Below are positions 25,330-32,058 of a DNA stretch of 35,296 nt, piece after piece. The notes beneath the pieces were generated by a model that saw only the letters and a program-made list of their open reading frames with translations, did no database searches and was not told the origin of the DNA. The translations under genes and the position numbers were made by a program. How positions within the stretch are numbered: position 1 is the stretch's first letter; each line of letters begins with the position of its first letter. Source of the stretch: Rhodospirillaceae bacterium (GTDB lineage: Bacteria; Pseudomonadota; Alphaproteobacteria; Azospirillales; Azospirillaceae); the NCBI GenBank assembly GCA_029267445.1, contig JAJUIU010000042.1, positions 1-35,296 on the forward strand, read 5' to 3'.

Positions 25330-27039
25330 ATGCGTGACTCAGGCGTTCCGGCACTTCCCGCTCCGGGCCCCGCGGCCCCCGCCGCCGCGCCGGGGCCCGA
25401 CCCGCGTGGGGGCGGCCCGGGCATGACCGACGGCGTCCTCACCTGCGGCTGCCCCGCGTGCAGCGCCCTGTTCGGCGTGGCCCCCGACAACACCCCGCGC
25501 GACGTCTACGTGCCGGACCAGGGCGTCTCGGGCATCATCAATGTCGACGCGCTGGTGGGGCTGGCGGGCAATCCGGGGCGGATGAACGCCGACCGGCCCA
25601 TCGGCAACGTCAACGAGACCGTCATCACCTACAGCTTCTTCGATTTCCTGCCGCCGGGATACCAGCTCGCCAACCTGCGCGAAGGCGCCACCCAGGATCA
25701 GGCGGCCGCCACCTTCCAGCCGCTGGACGAGGCTTGGCGGGCCGAGGTCCGCCGCGCGCTCGCGGAGATTTCGGCCTTCGCCAACGTCCGGTTCGTGGAG
25801 GTGGCGCACGATCAGGGCGTCATGCGCTTCGGACGGCACGACATGGGGCCGGGAGGCTACGCCTACCTGCCGACCACGTCGCAGTCCTTCAATCTGGAGG
25901 TCAGCGCCAGGGTCGGCGACGTCTGGTTCTCCACCAGGGTCTCGAACATCTCGCCGACCCTGATCCGGCATGAAATCGGCCACGGGCTCGGGCTGAAGCA
26001 TCCAGGCCCCTATGGCGAGGGCGACCGCGGCCCCCACCTGACCGAGGCTCTCGACACCCGCGCCAACACGGTGATGAGCTACACCTGGGTCAGCCCGGAG
26101 CCGACGACCTGGGGCCTGTTCGATATCCAGGCGATCCAGTTCCTCTACGGCCCGCGTGACGGCGCCACCCCGCTGACGCTCGGCCGCACCAAGTTCCTGG
26201 GGCCGGGGGGCGACCTCGATCTCGGCACGGCCCTGATGGACGTTCTGAACGGCCGGGGCGGCGACGACACGCTGTTCGGCGGCGCGGGGGCCGACCACCT
26301 GTCCGGCGGGGATGGCGCCGACAGCCTGTCGGGCGGGGACGGGGCCGACATGGTGGCGGGCGACGCTTGGCACGACACGCTGCTGGGCGGTGCCGGGAAC
26401 GACACGCTGTGGGGCGACGCCGGCGAAGATCTGGTGGACGGCGGGGACGGCAACGACTCCGTCCAGGGTGGGGACGGCAACGACACCCTCTACGGGATGG
26501 AGGCGAACGACGCCCTCTACGGGAACCAGGGCAACGACATCATCAACGGCAACATGGGCCGGGATGTCGTCTTCGGCGGAGCCGGTAACGACACGTTGTT
26601 CGGCGGCCGTGACGACGATTGGGTCTATGGCGACCGGGGCGACGACGAGATCAACGGCAATCTCGGCCGCGACGTTGTCTATGGCGGGGACGGCGCCGAC
26701 ACGGTGCGCGGGGGTGCCGACGGGGACTGGCTATACGGCGGCGCCGGGCGGGACCTGATCTACGGCGACCGGGGCAACGACGTGCTTTATGGCGGCGCCG
26801 AGGCGGACCTGTTCGTCTACCGGCTGGACGACGGGTTCGACTGGATCTTCGACTTCGACCCGGCCGAGGGCGACCGCGTCCGGCTGGAGGGCATCGCCGG
26901 CTACCAGCTCGTCTCCGGCACCGTGAACGGCCTGGCGGGCACCATCATCCGCGTCGGCGTCGATGCGGAGGGCTTCACCACGGGCGTCTTCATCGCCGGC
27001 ATCACGCCCGGCCAGTTCGACCCCGCCTGGATCATCTGA
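25330..27039 (+). CDS. Serralysin-like (M10B) RTX metalloprotease
   Basis: About 569 residues. Zinc motif [11 protein letters not shown] at residues 214-224, Met-turn VMSY at 248-251, and the conserved [10 protein letters not shown]. From about residue 307 come roughly 20 calcium-binding RTX nonapeptides (GGxGxDxLx type), then a terminal domain ([20 protein letters not shown], ending GQFDPAWII) that is a typical type I secretion signal. There is no Sec signal peptide. Members are secreted by an ABC exporter in one step; no exporter gene is in the window. The N-terminus has a proline-rich stretch and then [11 protein letters not shown], unusual because RTX exoproteins rarely contain cysteine. 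ATG 25330 lacks a good ribosome site; ATG 25423 is an alternative start. Confidence 0.85.
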   Translation: MRDSGVPALPAPGPAAPAAAPGPDPRGGGPGMTDGVLTCGCPACSALFGVAPDNTPRDVYVPDQGVSGIINVDALVGLAGNPGRMNADRPIGNVNETVITYSFFDFLPPGYQLANLREGATQDQAAATFQPLDEAWRAEVRRALAEISAFANVRFVEVAHDQGVMRFGRHDMGPGGYAYLPTTSQSFNLEVSARVGDVWFSTRVSNISPTLIRHEIGHGLGLKHPGPYGEGDRGPHLTEALDTRANTVMSYTWVSPEPTTWGLFDIQAIQFLYGPRDGATPLTLGRTKFLGPGGDLDLGTALMDVLNGRGGDDTLFGGAGADHLSGGDGADSLSGGDGADMVAGDAWHDTLLGGAGNDTLWGDAGEDLVDGGDGNDSVQGGDGNDTLYGMEANDALYGNQGNDIINGNMGRDVVFGGAGNDTLFGGRDDDWVYGDRGDDEINGNLGRDVVYGGDGADTVRGGADGDWLYGGAGRDLIYGDRGNDVLYGGAEADLFVYRLDDGFDWIFDFDPAEGDRVRLEGIAGYQLVSGTVNGLAGTIIRVGVDAEGFTTGVFIAGITPGQFDPAWII

Positions 27040-27046
27040 GGCGGGC

Positions 27047-27544
27047 TCACCTCTCCCCAGCGCCCGCTTCGACCCTGGCGGCAAGCTCGACATATTCCGG
27101 GCGGCGCCGCTCCCAGTCGAAGCGGACGAGGGCCAGTCGATCGCCTCGGCAGCCCAGCGTCAGCCGTTTCGGCGGCCGCCCGGCCGCGTCGGTCGCCAGC
27201 GGAATGATGACCGTGTCGCCTTCCAGGCCGGTATGCCGCAGCTCGTCCCGGTCCAGCTGGAACGCGAGCTGGACGGGCCCGTCCATGCCCTCCAGTTCCA
27301 ATGGACCGATCCGCAGGGTGGCATGCGGCACCTCGCGTCCCAGAATCTCGAGGGGGAGCGACAAGCCGATGGACGATCCTGCGACGCCGCAGGTGGCCTG
27401 TGCGACATGGGTCATGTGCGGGGCGCCCGCGCTCAGCCCGGTCGCGTAGGCGCCGCCCGCGGCCGCGCAGGTCGCCGCCAGCCACAGACCGGTGCGCAGG
27501 TGTCGCCGCCATCGCGTAGGCGCCGTCCCGCCGGATGTCAGCAT
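27047..27544 (-). CDS. Unknown exported or membrane-anchored protein in the ECF operon
   Basis: 165 residues. An N-terminal arginine-rich stretch and hydrophobic helix (GLWLAATCAAAGGAYATGL) make a signal anchor or long signal peptide; the remainder looks beta-rich and soluble (IGPLELEGMDGPVQLAFQLD, RLTLGCRGDRLALVRFD). The start has GGAGGG upstream with about 6 bases of spacing. It begins 22 bases after the anti-sigma stop and converges with the RTX protease gene (7 bases between stops). I do not recognise a family. It may sense the signal for the anti-sigma factor or be a target of the regulon; this is inference from position only. Confidence 0.6.
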   Translation of the reverse strand: MLTSGGTAPTRWRRHLRTGLWLAATCAAAGGAYATGLSAGAPHMTHVAQATCGVAGSSIGLSLPLEILGREVPHATLRIGPLELEGMDGPVQLAFQLDRDELRHTGLEGDTVIIPLATDAAGRPPKRLTLGCRGDRLALVRFDWERRRPEYVELAARVEAGAGER

Positions 27545-27566
27545 GGTCCGCCCTCCGGGTTCGCCG

Positions 27567-28304
27567 TCAGTAGCGGGGCGCGCCCAGCGCCACCGCGATC
27601 TCCGCCATCTGCAGCGGCGTGGACTTGGCCACCAGCGCGTAGGCGAATCGCCGGCCGCGCCAGTACCCGACGACATAGCCGTCCATCTCCGAAACGGAGA
27701 GGTCGGGCGGCGCCTCCGTCTCGTCGGGGGCCAGCGACAGGGTGAGCCTGTGTCCCTCGCCATCCTCGTAGACGAGCTGCCCGATCGGACCGTCCGCAGT
27801 CTGCAGCCGCGCGCCGACCAGCGTCAGCCCGACCTGCCGCAGCTCCGGGATCTCCACCGGCTCGCCCAGCTTGACCGACAGCCAGCGGACGATCTCGTCC
27901 CGGCGCGAGCCCGGCACCTCCACCGGTCGTTCCCGATCCTCGGCGAACAGCTCGTGGGACTCCACGGCGTCGCGGGCGTAGGTCGGCACCATGGTGGGGT
28001 GGTTCGTCCGCGCTACCTCGCTGGCGGCCCACCCGGCCGCGAACAGCGCCAGGGCGGCCGCCGCGCGGGTCAGGTGCCGCAGCGGGCCGGACGGTTTCGA
28101 CACCGGGGGTTCCGGCCGCGCGGCCGGCCAAGCGCCGGTTCCGGCCGTGGCGGCGACCAGCAGCTTGTGCTCGGCATAGGCGCGCAGCCGGTCCCGCGCC
28201 TCCGGATGGGTGTCGAGCCACGTCAGCACATGCTCCGTCTGCCGCTCGTCCAGCTCGCCGTCCAGGAAGGCGTGCAGATCGGTCTCGTTGATCTCGTCAG
28301 CCAC
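27567..28304 (-). CDS. Transmembrane anti-sigma factor
   Basis: 245 residues from a GTG at 28304 that overlaps the sigma-factor stop by 8 bases and has GGAGGG just upstream. The N-terminal segment (DLHAFLDGELDERQTEHVLTWLDTHPEARDRL, about residues 7-40) is typical of cytoplasmic anti-sigma domains that hold ECF sigma factors. One membrane helix follows near residue 90 (AAAALALFAAGWAASEV), then a periplasmic domain of about 140 residues with PVEVPGSRRDEIVRWLSVKL and DGYVVGYWRGRRFAYALVA. There is no HXXXCXXC zinc site. Regulation by release from the membrane is assumed from the family. Confidence 0.82.
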   Translation of the reverse strand: MADEINETDLHAFLDGELDERQTEHVLTWLDTHPEARDRLRAYAEHKLLVAATAGTGAWPAARPEPPVSKPSGPLRHLTRAAAALALFAAGWAASEVARTNHPTMVPTYARDAVESHELFAEDRERPVEVPGSRRDEIVRWLSVKLGEPVEIPELRQVGLTLVGARLQTADGPIGQLVYEDGEGHRLTLSLAPDETEAPPDLSVSEMDGYVVGYWRGRRFAYALVAKSTPLQMAEIAVALGAPRY

Positions 28305-28812
28305 GACCGCCCTCCACCACGCGCAGGTTCGGCTTCCCGTCGACGATCCGCCGCAACGCCTCCCGCCCGCGCGCGATCCGGGACATGAAGGTGCCGATGG
28401 GGATGCCGAGGCGGCGGGCCGCCTCGTCATAGCGGATGTCGTCCAGCGCCACGGTCAGGATGGCGTCGCGCTGCGCGGCGGGCAGGGCGTCCAGCGCGGC
28501 GATGATCTGCTTGGCCTCCAGCCGGGCCTGCTGGTCGGCCGCCATGCCGATCTCCACCTCGTCCACGGACGTGGGCGTGCCGCGCACCTGCTGTTTGCGG
28601 ATGCGGCTGACATGGCAGGTGTAGAGGATGCGGAACAGCCAGGCGCGCAGGTCGGTCCCAGGGCGCCACTGGGCGGCCGACGCCATCGCCTTGGCCACGC
28701 AGTCCTGGACGAGGTCGTCGGCCTCGTCGCGCGACCGCGTCAGCGCCAGCGCATAGCGGCGCAGGGCCGGCAGCTGGCCCGTCAATCCGGCGTTGAAATC
28801 CTGCGAAGCCAC
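28297..28812 (-). CDS. ECF-family RNA polymerase sigma factor
   Basis: About 171 residues. Region 2: LRRYALALTRSRDEADDLVQ followed by DCVAKAM and TDLRAWLFRILY; region 4: LPAAQRDAILTVALDDIRYD and AARRLGIPIGTFMSRIARGR. A GTG at 28812 is chosen as start because GGGAGAGG lies 7 bases upstream; an ATG at 28833 has no ribosome site and lies only 3 bases from the T-run of a terminator hairpin. The gene overlaps its anti-sigma factor, forming a coupled pair, and the promoter candidate lies beyond the hairpin. Targets are unknown. Confidence 0.87.
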   Translation of the reverse strand: MASQDFNAGLTGQLPALRRYALALTRSRDEADDLVQDCVAKAMASAAQWRPGTDLRAWLFRILYTCHVSRIRKQQVRGTPTSVDEVEIGMAADQQARLEAKQIIAALDALPAAQRDAILTVALDDIRYDEAARRLGIPIGTFMSRIARGREALRRIVDGKPNLRVVEGGRG

Positions 28813-28836
28813 CCTCGCGCCTCTCCCGAACATTGG

Positions 28837-28880
28837 AAAAAAGGCCGCCCGTTCCACCCTCGCGACCGGAACGGGCGGCC
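28837..28880 (-). terminator. Intrinsic terminator hairpin in the sigma-factor leader
   Basis: On the minus strand a perfect 13-bp inverted repeat (arms 28868-28880 and 28843-28855, loop of 12 bases) is followed directly by six T (28842-28837). This is the best intrinsic terminator in the window. It lies just upstream of the sigma-factor start. It could end the transcript of the oxygenase gene (stop at 29046) or attenuate sigma-factor transcription; see findings. Confidence 0.75.
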
Positions 28881-28911
28881 GCAATCCGGCCGCAGCCGGC
28901 TCCGTGGGCCA

Positions 28912-28937
28912 TACGCCGTCCGCGTGGGGCAAGTTTC
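28912..28937 (-). promoter_or_regulatory. Candidate ECF-type promoter for the sigma operon
   Basis: On the minus strand GAAAC (28937-28933, within GAAACTT) and CGTA (28915-28912) are 17 bases apart, a layout like many ECF-dependent promoters and consistent with autoregulation. It lies about 100 bases before the GTG start, with the terminator hairpin between them. No biochemical or comparative support is available from the sequence alone. Confidence 0.4.
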
Positions 28938-29045
28938 GCGGATCGTCGCAAACCCCGTCGAACATGCCAACGCGCGACCGGTCCGCTTTCATCCGGCGCC
29001 ATCATCGGCGTTCCGGCACGGCGGATGGAAGCGCCATGGCCGGGC

Positions 29046-30161
29046 TCAGCCCGCCAGTGCCTCCGTTCCGGTCGGCTCCGCCTGTTCCGGACCGATGAAC
29101 CGCAGGTTTTGCTTCCGGATCACGGCCGCCGCGTCATCGTAGAGGAAGGGCAGGAAGGCGTAGCGGCGGCCGGTGAGCACCGGGGTCGCCTCGTGCAGCA
29201 GGTTGCAGGAGAAGACGACGGCGCCACCGGTCGGGGCCCGGTAGGTCCGGATGCCGAACTCCGGGAAGCGCAGATCGCCGCCCGTGTAGTCCTCGGCGTT
29301 CAGGTTGATGGTGACCGCGAAACGACGGTGGGCGGTCCCCTTCGACGTGTTGTCCCGGTGCGGCCGGAAGAAGCCCCTGTCCGCGCTGTCGTAACAGGCG
29401 ACGATGTACCGTTCCATGCGCGTGGCCTCGAAGCAGAAGGACCGCTTGATCTCCGGCAGCAGCCGTCCGGAGATCGCCCGGCGGATACGCGCGCGGATAT
29501 CCTGGTCGTCGATGCCCGCGTCCCGCCGCCGCTTGAATGTCGGGTCCATGATGCCGATGGTGCGTCCGTCGATCTCGCGCATGAAGCCGGACGGTCCGCC
29601 GCCGTCGCGCTCGTAGGCGTCGATCAGGTCCCGGCACAGCGCCGCGTCGAACACGCGCGGCAGGATCAGCACGGGCGCGTTGACCGGGACGCCCGCATGG
29701 TCGTCGACCGACGGGAGCGCGGCGACGGTCCTCAGCAGCACATGGGTTTCCGCCAGGGCGAAGGTGCCGAGGCAGCGCAGCATCGGGTCGAGCAGCACCC
29801 AGGTGGGCCGGAAGGGCTCCGGTCCGGCCGGATCGATCAGGCCGACGGCGCGGGTCATCGCCCCGTCGAAGTCCCAGAACAGCAGATGGTTCCGGAAGCT
29901 CTCCCGCAGCCACGGCAGGTCGCGGTCGCCCGCGTCCATGCTGACGCCGATCAGGGTGCAGCGCGCGGCGGCGAAGGCGCCGGCGTTGCGCAGGGCGGCC
30001 TGGAGGGCCTCGGGCACGCCGTCCGCCCCGGTGCTACCGAAGAAGAGCAGCGCCACATAGCGTCCGGCGATCGTGTCGAAATGGAATGTGGGATTGACCG
30101 TGCTCGCCACGCGGATTTCGGGAACGCGGTCACCGGGCCGCAGCGGTTCGCGTCTGGTCAT
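29046..30161 (-). CDS. Peroxiredoxin-like domain fused to a prolyl-4-hydroxylase-type 2OG-Fe(II) oxygenase
   Basis: 371 residues. N-terminal domain (about 5-160) follows the AhpC/TSA fold: PGDRVPEIRVAST, YVALLFFGSTGADGVPEAL, LIGVSMDAGDRDLPWLRES and PTWVLLDPMLRCLGTF. The peroxidatic cysteine expected after FFGST is missing, so it is probably not an active peroxidase. The C-terminal domain is a P4Hc oxygenase: iron ligands H268 and D270 in FRPHRDNT, distal H323 in LLHEATPV, and the 2-oxoglutarate-binding arginine in TGRRYAFLPF. It would hydroxylate an unknown protein or small-molecule substrate in the cytoplasm. No signal peptide. It stands alone, in the same direction as the sigma operon downstream. 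Confidence 0.8.
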   Translation of the reverse strand: MTRREPLRPGDRVPEIRVASTVNPTFHFDTIAGRYVALLFFGSTGADGVPEALQAALRNAGAFAAARCTLIGVSMDAGDRDLPWLRESFRNHLLFWDFDGAMTRAVGLIDPAGPEPFRPTWVLLDPMLRCLGTFALAETHVLLRTVAALPSVDDHAGVPVNAPVLILPRVFDAALCRDLIDAYERDGGGPSGFMREIDGRTIGIMDPTFKRRRDAGIDDQDIRARIRRAISGRLLPEIKRSFCFEATRMERYIVACYDSADRGFFRPHRDNTSKGTAHRRFAVTINLNAEDYTGGDLRFPEFGIRTYRAPTGGAVVFSCNLLHEATPVLTGRRYAFLPFLYDDAAAVIRKQNLRFIGPEQAEPTGTEALAG

Positions 30162-30286
30162 CGTGCCTGTTGCCGATCAAAGGCTGGTGACCGGTGCGAA
30201 CGCGCGGGCGGCGCCTTTCATCCATGCCCATCGCATGTCCCGTGAGGGATTTCCATAATCCTTCTTATCGGCCCATTAACGGGTCG

Positions 30287-30309
30287 GGGGCGTGGGTGCG
30301 CCACGCCCC
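30287..30309 (-). terminator. Hairpin after the 50-aa membrane-protein gene
   Basis: GGGGCGTGG at 30287-30295 pairs with CCACGCCCC at 30301-30309 (9-bp arms, 5-base loop), starting 13 bases past the stop of the minus-strand 50-aa gene. No T-run follows on the minus strand, so strength is uncertain. Confidence 0.5.
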
Positions 30310-30321
30310 GCCTCGCCCGCC

Positions 30322-30474
30322 TCAGGCCGCCCGCGACACCGGCGCCTGCGGCGCCATCGCCGGGCCCTTGATGGAGCCCAGCGCCATGGCCGCGACGTAC
30401 CCGGTGGTGAACAGGGCGGAGAGGAGGAAGCCTGCGATCAGGATGAACAGCAGGCCGAAGATCAGGGTTTCCAT
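30322..30474 (-). CDS. Small (50-aa) single-span membrane protein
   Basis: Begins METLIFGLLFILIAGFLLSA and continues as one long or two short membrane helices (residues about 3-32), with a short tail rich in Pro/Ala. The ATG at 30474 has a textbook GGAGG with 6 bases of spacing, which makes it a convincing gene despite its size; a longer version from 30504 lacks such a site. A perfect CTGATCCAGATCAG palindrome, FNR-like, is centred 61 bases upstream of the start. Size and likely oxygen control recall the small accessory subunits of terminal oxidases, but no sequence motif supports that; function unknown. Confidence 0.6.
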   Translation of the reverse strand: METLIFGLLFILIAGFLLSALFTTGYVAAMALGSIKGPAMAPQAPVSRAA

Positions 30475-30527
30475 GCGTGCCTCCGTTGGCGATGGCGGAA
30501 CCATCTCCCCGGTGGAGGCTGGAAACC

Positions 30528-30541
30528 CTGATCCAGATCAG
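30528..30541. promoter_or_regulatory. Perfect palindromic FNR/CRP-family-like site
   Basis: CTGATCCAGATCAG is a 14-base perfect palindrome with the core TGAT-N4-ATCA of FNR-family sites; only the outer bases (C/G instead of T/A) differ from TTGAT-N4-ATCAA. Centred 61 bases before the ATG at 30474; a site at -41.5 would give a leader of about 20 bases. Confidence 0.5.
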
Positions 30542-30586
30542 CGGCCGCGCGATGTCACAGGCCCGGCGGCCGTGTCCCCGTCCGGC

Positions 30587-31711
30587 CTAGACGAACATCA
30601 GCCAGCCCGGATCGAACGTCCCGGCCGGCACGCCGGACAGGACGAAGCTGTCGCTGGCCGTGATGTCCACCCTTACGGCCCCGTCCTCGTTGCCCAGCGT
30701 GTAGACCGTGCCCGCCGGCAGGACCAGCCGGTCCCCCTCGGTCGGGGTGAAGTCCAGGAAGGTGTCGCTGCCGTCGCCGGGCGCGAAGTTGAACATGTCG
30801 GCGCCGGGTCCCCCCGCCACGCGGTCGTCGCCGAGATCGCCGGAGACGAAGTCGTTGCCCAGATCGCCGAACACGGCGTCGTCGTTCTGCCCGCCATAGA
30901 CCGTGTCGTCGCCCTGGCCGCCATAGACGACGTCCTCGCCGATATTGCCGTTCACGAGGTCGTTCCCGGCGTTGCCGCCGATATTGTCGTCGCCCTGTCC
31001 GCCCCGGGCCGTGTCGTCGCCGTCGTCGGCGCCCAGCACGTCGTTGCCCTGGCGTCCTTCCAGATTGTCGGCGCCGGCGCCGCCGAACAGCCCGTCATCC
31101 TCGTTGCTGCCCCGGATGGTGTCGCTCACGGGCGATCCGAAGACCTCCTCGATGTCGCTCACCGTGTCCGTGCCCTGGCCGACGATGATGCCGGTGATCA
31201 GGTCGGCGTCGATCCCGTTCGCGGCGAGGCCGTGGGAGACGGAGTCGATGCCCCCCTGCCCGTCGATGAAGTCGTCCCCGTCGCCGCCGCCGAAGCCTTC
31301 GTTCTCCTGGCTGCCGATCAGCGTGTCGTTGAAGCCGGAGCCGATCACGCCCTCGATGTCGTCCAGCGTGTCGACGCCGCCCTGCCCGTCGGCGAGCGCC
31401 AGCCCCTGTTCGAGATCGATGCTGACGGGACCCGGCGCGTCGCGATAGACGGCCCGGTCGTAATCCTCGCCGCCGATCAGCGTGTCGTTGCCGGCACTGC
31501 CGAACAGCCAGTCGTTGGAGCGGTCCCCGAAGACGAGGTCGTCCCCGCCCTGGGGATAGATGAAGTCGCCGCCGTTGCCGCCGAACACGACGTCGTTGCC
31601 GGCGAAGCCGTAGATCGTGTCGCTGCCACCTCCGGCATAGATTTCATCCGCTTCCGGCGTCCCCTGAAGCAGCTCGTTCAACCCGGTACCATCGATACGC
31701 ATCAAGCCCAT
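30587..31711 (-). CDS. RTX calcium-binding repeat protein, type-I-secreted
   Basis: 374 residues, entirely RTX. About six nonapeptides at the N-terminus (GGGSDTIYGFAGNDVVFGG and on), a linker with VSIDLEQGLALADGQGG and DTLDDIEGVIGSGFNDTLIG, a second block of repeats from about residue 200, then the ending DMFNFAPGDGSDTFLDFTP, EGDRLVLPAG and AGTFDPGWLMFV. No catalytic domain, cysteine or Sec signal peptide. The terminal G-x-FDP-x-W is shared with the RTX protease at 25330. Such proteins are usually exported by a T1SS and fold on calcium binding. ATG 31711 and ATG 31702 are both possible starts. Divergent from the OGT-like gene. Confidence 0.82.
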   Translation of the reverse strand: MGLMRIDGTGLNELLQGTPEADEIYAGGGSDTIYGFAGNDVVFGGNGGDFIYPQGGDDLVFGDRSNDWLFGSAGNDTLIGGEDYDRAVYRDAPGPVSIDLEQGLALADGQGGVDTLDDIEGVIGSGFNDTLIGSQENEGFGGGDGDDFIDGQGGIDSVSHGLAANGIDADLITGIIVGQGTDTVSDIEEVFGSPVSDTIRGSNEDDGLFGGAGADNLEGRQGNDVLGADDGDDTARGGQGDDNIGGNAGNDLVNGNIGEDVVYGGQGDDTVYGGQNDDAVFGDLGNDFVSGDLGDDRVAGGPGADMFNFAPGDGSDTFLDFTPTEGDRLVLPAGTVYTLGNEDGAVRVDITASDSFVLSGVPAGTFDPGWLMFV

Positions 31712-32042
31712 CCCGAACTGAGGTTTTCAGACAAGTCGCCGGAACAGGTACGGGGCGCCGCGGTCACGGGGGCCCGTGGGTGCTACTCACCACGCGCCCT
31801 GTCGAACGGCCCCCTTTGGCGCCCGCCCGCAGCCCGATACCTCGCCCGTGCCGCGTCCTCCGCGTGACATGAATGATTGTGGCCTTGAAGGCGTTCGTCC
31901 TGAGGAAGTAGACCTTTGGGATGACCCATGCCGTCCCCGCCGCGCCAGACCCCGCCGCGCCAGACCCCGCCGCGCCAGACCCCGTCGCGTCAGACCCCGC
32001 CGATCGTCCGGCCACGCCGGCACCCGTCAGCACCGCCCCGTC
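31712..32042. other. Divergent intergenic region with tandem repeat and possible leader ORF
   Basis: 331 bases between the RTX gene (minus) and the OGT-like gene (plus). It holds a short palindrome CACGGG-GG-CCCGTG at 31765-31778, a purine-rich GAGGAAG at 31902-31908, a 45-codon ORF starting at 31921, and four 15-bp direct repeats at 31936-31995. I see no clear sigma-70 promoter. Confidence 0.6.
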
Positions 32043-32058
32043 ATGTCCGCTGATCTGA
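31921..32058 (+). CDS. Possible leader ORF overlapping the OGT-like start
   Basis: A 45-codon ORF beginning MTHAV, followed by tandem PAAPD repeats and ending APSCPLI; its TGA at 32056-32058 lies 13 bases inside the downstream gene. GAGGAAG is 12 bases upstream of the ATG. In this frame the tandem repeat reads as a Pro/Ala/Asp linker, more natural than the Arg-rich reading in the OGT frame. It may be a translated leader that couples ribosomes to the next start, or the N-terminal tail of the OGT-like protein displaced by a frameshift. Confidence 0.3.
   Translation: MTHAVPAAPDPAAPDPAAPDPVASDPADRPATPAPVSTAPSCPLI
31936..31995. repeat. 15-bp tandem repeat, four copies
   Basis: The unit CCCGCCGCGCCAGAC occurs three times identically (31936-31950, 31951-31965, 31966-31980), then once with two changes (31981-31995). 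Because 15 is a multiple of three, copy-number change would not alter the reading frame of any ORF across it. Confidence 0.9.

Noticed and set aside
26250-26815. Regular short repeats that might suggest a CRISPR or minisatellite array
   Set aside because: They encode RTX nonapeptides in one open frame with degenerate 27-bp periodicity and no spacers.
30167-30180. CTGTTGCCGATCAA as another FNR box before the oxygenase gene
   Set aside because: Only 8 of 10 positions match and it lies a few bases from the start codon, so it is not a plausible activator site.
31776-32042. N-terminal extension of the OGT-like protein with RPRRA repeats
   Set aside because: The Arg/Pro reading is an out-of-phase product of the 15-bp repeat; the TPR region begins naturally at ATG 32043.
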